Positions 33,054 to 43,955 of a stretch of 64,000 nucleotides of DNA are shown here, piece after piece. Numbering within the stretch: position 1 is the stretch's first letter; the number at the start of each line of letters is the position of its first letter. The notes under the pieces are model-generated. The model searched no databases and had not been told where the DNA came from. It saw only the letters and a list, made by a program, of their open reading frames with translations. This stretch comes from Alnus glutinosa. Its lineage: Eukaryota; Streptophyta; Magnoliopsida; Fagales; Betulaceae. The stretch lies in NCBI RefSeq assembly GCF_958979055.1, contig NC_084898.1:20541124-20605123 (forward strand). Direction: 5' to 3'. A program made the position numbers and the translations under genes.

Positions 33054-33160
33054 CTCCAAGGGGTAGCTTAATCGGCTGGAGACCATGCCTCATGAAACGG
33101 AAGTCACTAGTTCGAATTCCTCCTCCTCCCTCTTGTGTGGACATGTCAAAAAAAAAAAAG
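33054..33160 (+). mobile_element. tRNA-derived SINE copy 3, complete, 14-bp TSD
   Basis: A 107-bp element starting CTCCAAGGGG, with A-box-like TAGCTTAATCGGCTGG, B-box-like CTAGTTCGAATTCC, the shared end GTGTGGACATGTC and an A-tail of about 12. TACCAAGTCGTCAT flanks it perfectly (33040-33053, 33161-33174). Equivalent sites at about 9255 and 34628 read ACCAAGTCGTCATTCAT without insertion. Confidence 0.93.
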
Positions 33161-33513
33161 TACCAAGTCGTCATTCATATAAAAAAAAACACAAAATCTA
33201 ATAACCTAAAGAGCAACCCCTCAATAACATTTTTTTTTTTCATGAATGTGACACTTGCTACTTGCTAATATGACATTGCATTCGAGGGTTAACATGGATG
33301 TTAGCTTGTTAAATGAGATATATGTGACACGTTAACTTTGACAATAAAGTGACAGAATGACCTATTTTAAACTTTGACAAAACTTAAGGATTGTATTATT
33401 GAAATTAAAAACACAATGACTAAATCCAAATCAGGTGAAAACCTAGGGACTAGATATAATTTTTCCCTTTTTTAAATAGCCAAAAGTAACAATTTGGATT
33501 ACTGCAATACTAA

Positions 33514-33821
33514 GGGTGCGTTTAGGATTGCGATTTCGGAGACAATAAGTGCGATTTTAAACTAAATCGCAAAACTAAATCGGTTGGTAACTAAGTTTTT
33601 AAAAATTGAGATTTTAAAACGCAAAAAATTTACCTTTTCAAATCGCAAGTAAGATGATGCTTTTTTAAAAACGTAAAATTTTAAAGGTTAATTTGCGATT
33701 TTAAAGGCTAAATTGCGATTTTGCCAAACGCTGCGTTTTTAAATATCATTTTTTAAAATTGTATATTTTAAAATCGTTATTTTAAATCGCACTTTTTAAA
33801 ATCGTAAATCCAAACAGACCA
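33514..33821. mobile_element. MITE, TAA-TSD family, 308 bp
   Basis: GGGTGCGTTTAGGATTGCG to CAAACAGACCA, flanked by TAA at 33511-33513 and 33822-33824. The following sequence is the repeated promoter-like block, as at 7781 and 51601. Confidence 0.9.
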
Positions 33822-34145
33822 TAATTATTACTAGTACAATAGTGCTTCCCCCACCTAAACATTTAAATATATTAGTTTTGGCTAAAACCTTTACGTGCTT
33901 CTTGGTTTGGGGTCATAATTTGAAGTTTAAAAAGAAAGAAAAAGAAAAGGAAACCAAAAGTAGTTGTAATTTTGAAGCCATTTCCAATACAAACTACTGC
34001 TCCACAGAAAATGAGCGCTTCTGCGCTTGGATTATTCAAGACTTGCCAACAATATCTTTTCCATAAAGAAAATCATACACTCAATTAAAGGAGCCATTAA
34101 CCAATCAAATATTCTTCCGTATGATCAACTAATATTTGATAAGTA
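33822..34145 (+). repeat. Promoter-like block, upstream copy in unit 2
   Basis: The same ordered motifs as 7781-8100: GTGCTTCCCCCACC, TTTACGTGCTTCTTGG, ATGAGCGCTTCTGCGCTTGG, TTCAAGACTTGCCAACAATAT. No RLP coding follows directly. Confidence 0.75.
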
Positions 34146-34237
34146 AACACCAAAACCGCAACCCATCTTATAGTGGTTAGCTCGCGGCCACCCCTGAAGA
34201 CCACTCTGGGAGTGGGTGCGGCCACTCACTAGTTTTG

Positions 34238-34279
<42 letters not shown>

Positions 34280-34982
34280 TTTGATTTTTTTTTAAAAAAA
34301 ATATTATAATAATAATAATAATATGGGGTTTTTTTTAGTAATTTTGATTGGATTCCAATTAAAGTATATGAATTGTTATCAAATTAAAGATTATGAATAA
34401 CCATTTCATTTCACTATCTTTTATTCCCGGTAATAACTATTTAATTTTTTAATAGAATACTCATTCTGCAAACCAAACAAGGCCCTAACATTTTTTTAAT
34501 CTTAATCATATGTATTTTAAATAACTATTTATTGTAATTAAATGCTCTATATTATAACACCTCAGTAGATGCATCTTTTTTAAACGCAAAATTTGAATAT
34601 TTTATTGATAAAAAATGCATCTAACTTTTACCAAGTCGTCATTCATATAAAATAAATTTGATAATCTAAAGAGCAGCCCCTCAATAACATTTTTTTTTTT
34701 TTTTTTCATGAATGATTTGGCACTTGCCACTTGCTAACATGGCATTGCATTCGAGGATTAACATGGATGCTAGCGTGTTAAATAAGATATGTGTGACACG
34801 TTAACTTTGACGATAAAGTGACAGAATGACCTATTTTAAGCTTTGGCAAAACTTAAGGACTTTATTCTTGAAATTAAAAACTCAATGACTAAATCCAAAT
34901 CAAATGAAAACCTAGGGACTAGATATAATTTTTCCCTTTTTTAAATAGCCGAAAGTAACAATTTGGATTGCTGCAATACTAA
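34146..34982. other. Spacer with poly-T tract and repeated segment
   Basis: T run of about 38 at 34238-34273 and AT-rich DNA. The segment 34625-34965 repeats 9240-9620 and 33160-33500 (CACGTTAACTTTGACGATAAAGTGAC). No gene is seen. Confidence 0.5.
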
Positions 34983-35214
34983 GGATGCGTTTGGGAACTA
35001 CGATTTAAAAAATTGCGATTTGAAAATACAAAAAAATCTGCTTTTTCAAATCACAGGTAAGATGATGCTTTTTTAAAAACGCGAAATTTTAAAGGCTAAA
35101 CTGTGATTTTGCCAAACGTTTAACTGCGTTTTTAAAAATTATATTTTTAAATCACACATTTAAAAATTATTATTTTAAATTACACTTTTTAAAATTACAA
35201 ACCCAAAGAGACTC
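34983..35214. mobile_element. MITE, TAA-TSD family, 232 bp, internally deleted
   Basis: GGATGCGTTTGGG to CCCAAAGAGACTC with TAA at 34980-34982 and 35215-35217. It lacks about 80 bp of the left interior present in the 315-bp copies. Confidence 0.85.
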
Positions 35215-35581
35215 TAATTATTACTAGTAACGTGTTTATTTGAATTTTCCACGCTCAAATTCAATGCAACATGAAGACGGAATAGGTCTATCTAACTATC
35301 TCAGTTCCCCCACCTGCATCGACATTTAAAGCTTTTACGTGCTTCTTGGTTTGGAGTATTCGATCGGTACGTCATAATTTCAAGTTTAGAAACGAAGCAG
35401 CTGCAATTTCGAAAAACTAAGAAAAATAAAAGGAAACCAAAAGTACTGCGTTGTTCATAAATGTATATAAAGGCAGAAAATGCGCGCGTGGACTAATATT
35501 TTCAAGACTTGCCAACAATATTGCATTTTATATATATATATAAAGGCAGTTTCCATAGTTTAGAATAGAATCACTTTAGAA
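35215..35581 (+). promoter_or_regulatory. RLP-2 proximal promoter with TATA box
   Basis: The segment 35330-35560 is nearly identical to the RLP-3 promoter at 52240-52470. TTCAAGACTTGCCAACAATA is followed by TATATATATATAAAGGCAGT (about 35530-35549), about 35-50 bp before the ATG. No other core element is evident. Confidence 0.6.
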
Positions 35582-38128
35582 ATGGAGACTTGTTGTTTTG
35601 CTAAAAATGTCATTTTTGTTTGGGCTTTGGCTTTCATCGCTTCATCCCCTTTGGCTTGTGTTAAAGCAGCTGGATGCACCAAAGAACAGACGAGAGCTCT
35701 CTTGGAGATCAACAACGCCACAAATGCTTCTTCCCTTGCGGGCTGGGACGGAAGGAATTGTTGTGAAGCGAACGGAATCTATTGTGATGGTATTGCTGGA
35801 GGAGTTGGGGCAATATATTGGGAAGGGGAGTACAACGACGCTTCATCAAGAAGTACATGGTATCCAAATGTAACCTTGTTCACCTTATTTGATGAACTCG
35901 AAATACTAGTACTGCCTAACATGCAAATTGGAGGAAGCCTTGAAGGTACGTGAGAACTCTTCCTTTCCTCTTTTTTCTTTTCTAATCCCATAATAATTTG
36001 TTCAGCTTCATTTAATTTTATTTGCTCAATTCATTTTGGCTAATTCCTGAAATTCTAAATGACTCTCAATTCATACCTTGAGATCTTTTAGAGAATCCTA
36101 CCTTCATAGAGTTTCACATAATTCATAATCAGTCATAATATTTTCTAACCTCAATATTAATTAGGTTGTTCATTATTTTGATGCCTTCTAAGCATATACA
36201 TGCATAATATCCTACATTGGAACTCATTTTTCACACTCGATCACTTTGATGCAGCTTTTTGCGAACTGAAGGGATTACAATATCTGGAGTATTTGAATCT
36301 TATGGATAATATACTGGAAGGCGTTATTCCCTCTTGTCTTGGGATGATTGGAAACCTTCAATATCTTTTTCTATCAAATAATCGTCTTTATGGTAATCTA
36401 CCTCCATCAATATTCTCCAACCAAAGCAAGATTGTGTATTTTCTAGCTTCGAACAATCAATTAGATGAGGTTTTATCATTTTCTACTTTTGCCAATGCTT
36501 CAAGTCTCCAATACCTTGATCTTTCAAGCAACTGCAATTTGGAAATTGAAACAGAATCTCCCTCATGGGTTCCAACCTTTCAGCTAAATTATCTGAACTT
36601 GGCGAATTGCAGCCTCAACAAGAAGAATGGTCACGTTTTCCCAAGCTTTATCACCGCCCAAGTTGCCTTGGAATCGCTAGACTTGTCTCACAACTTAATA
36701 GAGGGAAGCATACCTTGTCAGTTGCTATTCAACACGAGTATCACAGGTTTATCCTTGAGAAGTAACAAAATTGATGGTTCACTTTTTCTTGGTTGCTTTG
36801 CTAATCGAACTTCATCACTTCAATTATTTGACATGTCAGATAATAATGTCAAAGGTTCTCTTCCCGAAAATATTGGACATCTTCTTCCAAACTTATCCCA
36901 TGTTGACATGTCCTTCAATGCATTAGAGGGCATCATTCCTTGGTCTTTTGGTAATCTAGAAGCATTAGACCTTTCTAATAACAAGCTCTCAGGGACTATA
37001 CCGCAAAGTTTGACTAGAAATGGCACTCTACTGGTATATCTAAATCTATCAAACAATAGATTGGAAGGAGAAATGCTCCCAAGGGACACCAACATGACAA
37101 GCTTGGAGTGCTTGCAACTCGGCAGCAATCAATTTCAAGGAATGATCTCACCCGCAATATCAAACAGCCCCTATCTACTAATCCTAGATATTCGAAACAA
37201 TAACTTGTCTGGTAATATTCCAAAGTGGTTGTATGATCATCCTCACTTGGTGGAAGTTCTTTTAAGTGGAAATCGCTTTGAAGGTCACCTACTTCGAAGA
37301 ATGTGTCAAATGGAATTTTTGCAAGTTTTCGATATCTCTGATAATCATATTTCGGGAGGTATTCCCTCCTGCCTTGATAACATTACATCTTGGAAGAAGA
37401 GTTCTCCAAGGTCTAATTGCCGAAGCTATTACATAGAAAATGGTCAATTGTTTTTCGCGATGCGATCAATGAGACAACATCCTCTATTCGAAATTAAAAT
37501 GGCCTTGCGAATAAAACATGAGGTATATGCTTACAAAGGTATCCCACTCTCATTGATGACTACAATTGACATGTCATCTAACCAATTGACAGGTAACATT
37601 CCTTTTCAAATGGGAGAATTGTCGCAGCTTCGGTCCTTGAACTTGTCGAATAATTTTCTAATGGGCCCCATTCCAAATTCTTTTCAAAATTTGAAAAACG
37701 TGGAGAGCTTGGATCTTTCCCACAACAAGTTGAGTGGGAGAATCCCTTTTGAATTGGTTGAAATGACTTCTCTATCAGCATTTAGTGTTGCCTATAACAA
37801 TCTTTCTGGAAGAGTCCCATTTGAGCGGCAATTCTCAACTTTCGAGTCGCAATTCTATGATGGAAATCCAGATCTATGTGGAGACCCTCTGCCGAGAAAC
37901 TGCTCAACTACAAACCAACTTGAACCTGGACATGAGGAAGAAAAGGAAGAGAGTAGAATAATTGATAGCCCTTTATTCTTCTATGCATTTGTTGCTGTCT
38001 CTTATGCATTCGGATTTTGGGTTTTCTTTGGGATCCTAATCATTAACAAGAGTTGGAGGTATATCTATTTTAGAGCTGTGGACAGAATTATTGAGTCATG
38101 TTTTGAAATACTCTCCAAGTATCAGTGA
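35582..38128 (+). CDS. LRR receptor-like protein RLP-2 (exons 35582-35945 and 36255-38128)
   Basis: 745-residue LRR-RLP with the layout of RLP-1: signal peptide (about 1-29), cap (CTKEQTRALLEI, CC, CDGIAG), about 20 LRRs, island, four LRRs, GNPDLCGDPLPRNC, acidic spacer, one span and a short tail. The phase-1 intron is 309 bp (GTACGTGAG/TTTGATGCAG). It has one 150-bp LRR-pair module. It is the most diverged of the three: the island reads RSNCRSYYIENGQLFFAMRS, unlike the SNGSNSFMEKGP of RLP-1 and RLP-3; the cap has GAIYWEGEYNDA after the CDGIAG motif; two residues (SF) are missing before EALDLSNN; and the tail ends ILSKYQ. The open frame continues upstream of exon 2 into the intron (from 36200), but the acceptor and homology set the exon start at 36255. 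No lesion is seen. Confidence 0.95.
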
Positions 38129-38168
38129 TTCACATCCATATATGTACTTCAAAGTAATGCTTATCTTT

Positions 38169-38174
38169 AATAAA
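38169..38174 (+). terminator. RLP-2 polyadenylation signal AATAAA
   Basis: CTTTAATAAAGATG lies about 40 bp after the stop, aligned with those of RLP-1 and RLP-3. The TA microsatellite of RLP-1 is only ATATATG here. Confidence 0.6.
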
Positions 38175-38469
38175 GATGTTGTATTGCAAAGTGCTTCTAG
38201 CTTACACTTGCAAATAGTTGTGTACAAGTTGCAAGGGTTCTAGAATTTCATTCTAGCCTGAAATTTCATTTTCATGGGAATTGTTGCACCTTAAAGAATT
38301 TGAAATCAATTTAGCTTAGTTTTGATTTTGGTAGGAATTGTTGTCGATTGAAGAATTATGGTTAATGCTTTGCTACATATTTCCAAGCAATACATCCAAA
38401 GTTCGCCATGACCTCAACTACACATTTTTTAATAGGCAAACCAAAATTATCTTTACAAAAAAAAAAAGC

Positions 38470-41395
38470 TATTGAAGACCACACATTTTTTGTTTTTGTT
38501 TATCAAGGAGAATTTTTATGAGACACTACACAGGCCTCTCTATCAATGCACAAAGTCTATTTTGACTTGGTATTGCAGCCACAGAACTTGCTTTGGCCTC
38601 ACTGTATGAAGATCCCAAATCACAAGTACTACTTGAATTAGAGTCACAATAATGCCCATGCACCTTGTTCTTCTGATCAATCAACAGTGCCTTACATTTA
38701 TACCAACTGCTGAAGTTTCATAATGATTTATTCCAAAGAAGGCATTGCCACCGGTGAATTTGGAGTGCTCAAACCATCTTCTTCCAAATTATCTCTTATC
38801 CTAGACAGAATGTTATAGGCCAAGTTTCCAAGAACACGAGAATATGCTTCTAGAATTTAATGCCCAACATCCTATAAGAATTGAGAAAGGCAGATTAATT
38901 AAGAATCTTTTAAATGGGAGAGTGTAATTACCTTGGGATGAGTATCTTGGATAATGGCCAGCACAAGCATTTCAAGCAAAACATTTTCATTGATTGATTT
39001 GGCAGCCTTGAACACTTGATGTACCACTCTTCCTTGGTGAAACAATTTCTTTCTGGATTGATTTAGCAAAACAGGGTATGGCTATAACACCCCAGAAAAA
39101 TTTAGCTTTTTAAATAGAACCCAAAATAAATAAATAAATGAGATTAAAATTGTTTTGTAAGATATAGTATAGCCCATGGGTTGTAAAGGCCCTTTCATTC
39201 AGACTAGTTTCTTGGCCTTTAATTATTCTGCTGACCCATTTATGTTAAGGCCATGGACAGCCACATATAAAGCCCATGATTTAAAACATCATTTTATTTC
39301 CATCCTCATGGAAAATAAAAGAAAACTCTAGAAAACAATTATATTTTTTTTCCCGACCTTGCCTTCAAACATAAGCCAAATTTTAATACCTCATTATACA
39401 CGTAGCAGCAGCTCATCTTCTATCTGCCACTTTTCAATCTCCTTCCCACACGTTTCGGACATGCACAAGTTTTTGCAGAAATTTGCCAACGCACGACCAC
39501 TTCTATTTCTTATTTTCTTTTTCTTCCCCTGCCTCGGCTTCTCCTTTCTAGTTCCTTCTTTTCCTTTCTTTTAGAACACAACCGAGAGGAAGAGATGTGG
39601 GAGAGACCGAAAGAGGGAGAAGAAAGAGAGAGCCGGTGGGTGAGCCACCTGTTGGGGCGGACGGGAATGTTGGGCCGGTAGGCCACGGCTTGGCTTCGGC
39701 AAGGCCACGGGGAGTCTGATTTTTGGTACTTTCTCAGTACCCAAACCAAGAGGAAACCGTTTTAGGTTAGTCGAATTCTCAAACATTGATTTTAAATTGA
39801 TTGGTTTTGATTTTTCTGCAGGTTTTCAGATGGGTTTTGTTGGATTTTTTTTTTTTTTTGTAAATTTTTAGTTTTGGGTATTGTTTATGGAGAATTTTTT
39901 TTTCCTTAGAGGCAGAATGGGTTTCGGGTAATGGGAAACAAAAATCTGGGTTGGTTTGGAGATGAAATCGGTTGGGTGTTGTTGATTAATTGAGAAAACT
40001 TTTTGCTTTATGAAGAATTTTTGGTAGAAAAAAAGGAAGACAATCAGAGGTTTATAATTTTTGGAATTGTTTTGAAGAAAATCTATGGGTAGGCTTCCGG
40101 GTATGAACCTTCTTGAGAATTTAATTTCTGGGTTTGTTTATCTTTGATAGTTTAATGGTTTTGGAGAAATAGATATGTACTAATGGTGAGAAAAGTGGGT
40201 TTTTTGGTCTTGAATCTAGGTTGTGAAAATTTTTTTTTTGTAATAACGGAATGTATAGACAAATTTAAGAAAAAGCAAAAACTAAAACATGACTTAGTAT
40301 GAGGGGGTATTTTATTCTGGTTGTCAATAAGTTCCAGACCTTATTAAAAAAAAGAGATTATGGGCCATGTCAAGGTTGATATGTATAGCTACTGATTTGC
40401 TTTTAATTAGCCAATATATGCTGCATTTCTTGGTCCCTACTAATTTATTGTGCCTACTTCAAAATTTGTACCTTGAGGTGTTAATTTAATCTTCTACAGA
40501 GTATGTTAATTGAGCCTCTTAATGATGACAAAAAGATGTACAGATTTTAACCCCCATTGGAAATTTGTCACTAAAGCCGTGTAGTTATTCTAGTCTAATA
40601 AACTAAAGATCATTGAGCAGGAATCTCAAATACAAATAGAAAATTTGAGAATTATTAGACGTAGATGTAGAATTTATCTCCCTATGCTATTAAATGAACA
40701 TCATTGGGCTGAACCCATTTTTAATATCATTAGCTTGCTTCTTTGTGCCAAAAATGGTTACATGCCCGGATGACTACTACATTACCAGTATGCACCTAAT
40801 GTGGTAGACAAAACTTACACATTATGAATGATGATTACATATGCACATTTATTATTGATGCTGATATTTCTATATGTGGACTCTTGAAAATTCTAAAATA
40901 CCAAACTGTGATTTTTATACACCCAGATGTTCTGTTGTGTTATTTACTGAGTTTTCAAACTCACCCCTTACCCCTACAACCTTTTCAGGATACAATAAGC
41001 CGGATTCACTTTTTGGTAATGGCATAGACCTCGCTAAGGGTAATAGAACGTTGGGAGACTGATGTAATCTTTATATTGTATAGTATGTTTCCCTTTTAGA
41101 ATTTATAGCTCTGTAAAGAGCAACTCTTATGTACATATAAATAAAATAGATGGTTAAGATCTATATCTATTAGAGGCGTGCTTTATGTAAATATATTTTT
41201 TTTAGGCTCAAGTTCGCGTTTCCCCTTATATCCCAAAACGGGGGCGTGACACTAGCCATTTGCACCATTTTGCTTAGTAAGAACTAACTCAACCATATAG
41301 TTGGTCGGGGAGAGTAACCAGTCCATTTCTCTTTGCCATTTGCTCTTCCTTTCTTCCGGCAGTGGTTCTAATTTTCACAACTCCCCAAACAATTA
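38470..41395 (-). pseudogene. ROPGEF: RopGEF pseudogene, unit 2, split by a solo LTR
   Basis: Same pieces as in unit 1: C-terminal exon about 38872-38470, middle piece 39078-38935, and first piece 41391-41252, with a 2.2-kb LTR between the last two. Unit-specific differences: the donor after CCCAAG is still GTAATT (intact), whereas it is CTAATT in units 1 and 3; the last exon has an early stop (DVGH-stop-IL) and small deletions. The TGA in place of Trp after FGEL is shared with the other units, so the gene was already dead before duplication. Confidence 0.87.
39083..41251. mobile_element. Gypsy-type solo LTR, about 2.17 kb, in unit 2 RopGEF
   Basis: Starts TATAACACCCCAGAAAAATT and ends GGGGGCGTGACA. 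Units 1 and 3 are uninterrupted here (ACAGGGTCGAGCCATTTGC), so the limits are firm. Flanking 5-mers ATGGC and CTAGC match at 3 of 5, an aged TSD. It has a pyrimidine-rich leader region (39400-39600) and a polyadenylation-like end (ATAAATAAAATAG near 41140). No gag or pol, and no second LTR, so a solo LTR is most likely. The first TG is mutated to TA. Confidence 0.82.
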
Positions 41396-41923
41396 TTATA
41401 TTCTTAATAGTTAAGAGAAAAAATAATTATTCTTATAGGTCACATTATAAAAACAAAAGTAGTTTTCTAAGGAATAGCTAGGGCCCCAAGTTAATCATAG
41501 AAGGGAAATGATCCTGCATTATATGCTACCCACACAAGAAGGAAAAAGTAAATAAATAAATATTGATAACAAAAATATTGTTATGAATATGAAATTTTAC
41601 GTGGAGCAGATATTAATATGAGAATATATAATATGGTAGGATATTTTCTTTATGTTAGAATACATGTTATGATTTGATACTTACCTTACAGAATAATTAT
41701 TTTTTAGAGGATTGATTGTAATTGACGGTAATCAATTCAAATAATTTGATTACCATTTTTTTTTTCCACCTTTACAGTTGTAATATTTTCTATTTAAGCA
41801 CGATGAAATAATGATAAGGTATGCAAACAATTAATTTCAAACTTTGTATTTGAAAAGGTTTAGGTTCTCTTTAACAAATTTAAAGAGTTTAGGTTTCCTC
41901 AAAACCTAACAAATCATCTCATT
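41396..41923. other. Spacer shared by units; empty MITE site
   Basis: Equivalent to 14461-14997. Near 41921 it reads CTCATTACATATTTGTAAAATC, the pre-insertion form of the MITE site filled in units 1 and 3. No gene is seen. Confidence 0.7.
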
Positions 41924-42058
41924 ACATATTTGTAAAATCATTCAAGTAACTGAGTCCATTTTGAAAGATTATTCACAAGATTGATGAGTTTTAGCAGGTA
42001 GAGGCTGATGGCGCAAGTTTTTAACAAGGACAGTCTTGGGCAAGGCAGCCCTTGTAGC

Positions 42059-42792
42059 CAGGGCAGTCAAGACAGGTTTGCGTGTCGGGTTCTGGTCATC
42101 CTGTTTGACCCGTGAACCGTTAAGGGTCAACCTTGACATGACCCGTTTAGCTAAAAGGGTCAAACACTTCAACCCTAACACAACCTACTTAAATAACAAG
42201 TTGACACAACATGACCCGTTTAACCTATTATATAATAAAGTCTATAAAAATAAAAACACAAATTTAAACAAAAAAGGAAAAAAAAAATCATATTGTTTGA
42301 ATAATCATATTATTTCACAATTGAAATATGAAGCATTGAGTTGTTTTATTGTTTACTTGTTTTGGTTCAACTTCAAGTTTGAAAAAAAAAAAAAAAAATC
42401 CGTTATTTTTTTTTAGTCTTTGCCTTTTTTGTTGAAGTTCTAACTCAATAAAAGAATTTTTTAGTCTTTGTCTTTTTTGTTCAAGTTCTAATTTAATAAA
42501 AGAAATAGACTTGTTTTGTCTTTTGTGAGTTTGTTTAGTTTAGTCTTTACTATTTAGATAGTGAGAGAAAAGAGAGGTAACATGATTATTTAGATTTAAT
42601 TTTTAATGTAGAAAAAGAATTTTTAAATATACGGGTCAAACAGGTTGACCCATGGGTCAAACGAGTTGACTTGATAATGACAATTTTATTAAACGGGCTA
42701 ACCATTTTATGACCCGAACCATTTTAAGCTTAACTCTAATCTTTTAATTTTTGTGTAGAGTTTACAAGTCATGTCAAAAATTAATAGCCTTG
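42059..42792. mobile_element. hAT-type element, complete, 734 bp (unit 2)
   Basis: Left end CAGGGCAGTCAAGAC and the complement of right end CAAGGCTATTAA; flanking 8-mers CTTGTAGC (42051-42058) and CTGGTAGC (42793-42800) match at 7 of 8. Both arms are rich in GGTCAAAC/GACCCG words. No transposase. It inserted in an exon of gene X; truncated versions of the same insertion are at 15449 and 57308. Confidence 0.85.
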
Positions 42793-43222
42793 CTGGTAGC
42801 AACTATTGCTGGAGGGTATCTAAACTTCATACCAGGTGGCGGCTGAAGAGCTTGCCACAAGAGGGAGGACACGGCTCACTGCTCTGTAGGTCTTGCGAAT
42901 TGGGCAGTTTCTTGTTTTTAACCAAGCATTTCCCAGCGGCCCGTGTTTTGATACATTTCCTTCCTGCATAGGGCATGATTAATTATTTATTTGAAATTGA
43001 GAGCATAGGGCATGATTCAACAAGCATTTTTACATATTTTTCTGTGAGTTGCCGGATTGGTCCGTTGCCTGTCAAATTATTTCCTCTACATTGATGCTCG
43101 TCACAATTTTCAAGTGAGGTTTATAGAATGACACTAATGCAATATCTCAAACAATTATCTGTATAAGATGAAATTATGAATTAATTTCCTAAACTGGATA
43201 TTCGAAATCCCAGAACAGATTT

Positions 43223-43566
43223 TATTAGAGGATAAACCTCAGCAACAAGTTAACCACTCATCAGCATCAACAAGTCTGCAGCAACCTCACCATCTCTGCA
43301 TCAACAAGTCTTCCACAATCACAAGTCACCATTGCAGCAGCAAGCCATCCCTCTGGTCAAGCCATTCCTCAACCCATACCACCATGTTATTAACCTTTAA
43401 TTTATCTCTTTGTACTCTGGTCTTTACCTTTTAATTAAGTCTATATATTAGACTACTTTGTAATCAAGCATGTAAGGAAATCAGTAAAGATGTAGTCCTT
43501 TGTTTACCTTCGTGTTCTCTCCCTCTTCCATTACAGATATCCATCTCCTTCTCTTTATTTCTAACA
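43223..43566. mobile_element. Copia-type solo LTR, 344 bp (unit 2)
   Basis: The same insertion as 16440-16783 and 58305-58648. The right TSD copy AGGTG is present (43567-43571), but the left one was lost with the deletion of the adjacent gene X exon. Confidence 0.85.
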
Positions 43567-43955
43567 AGGTGAAGGCTCGGGTTCTGGAATGTCACTATGA
43601 ACATTAGATCTCCCTGAGAGTGGAACAACTCCATCCTTCCCATGAAAGAGGCTAAACGCCATGTCAAAATTGGGCCTGAAGAAAATAAAACACAGTCAAT
43701 CCCAATATCAAAGCATATTGATAAATCATCATTTATTAATAAAGATTAAGAAGAAACTAAACAAATGGTAAAGCGAAATAAAGGAGAAAAGAAATAGAAC
43801 TTACAGGAATGAGGAAATTAGCTGAAGAGAAGGAAAAGCAAGTGGGTTTGTTGATGTTCCTCAAAAATGGACATCTCTGAATGTCCTTTACATCAAAAGG
43901 GGCATTCAGATGCCTCCTCTTTCATCCCCTTAAACAAAAAAGCTATCTACTCCTC

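Larger units (their letters stand above)
31015..33821. other. RLP-2 far-upstream region (start of unit 2)
   Basis: From about 31090 it matches the unit 3 upstream region at about 50340-50830 (TTTACGTGCTTCTTGG, GACAAAACGGAGACTTAATTGCC). It holds a 5S-derived stretch, two SINEs, a fold-back element and a MITE, listed separately. No gene is seen. Confidence 0.6.
41960..43955 (-). pseudogene. Gene X remnant, unit 2
   Basis: Matches the gene X pieces of unit 3. The start codon is lost (ATA for ATG ahead of GCTTTTTTGTTTAAG, about 43953). The lysine-rich exon (FNPLATKAATISL) is deleted; the break joins about 43222 directly to the solo LTR at a shared TATTA. The next exon keeps a clean acceptor (TATGCAG/GAAGG, about 42965) that is damaged in units 1 and 3. 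A hAT element splits the last piece (CCTCCAGCAATAGTTGC and RAALPKTVLVKNL). The protein is unidentified. Confidence 0.6.

Noticed and set aside
33054..33160. tRNA gene
   Set aside because: Only A- and B-box-like segments remain, with no cloverleaf; the A-tail and TSD identify a SINE.
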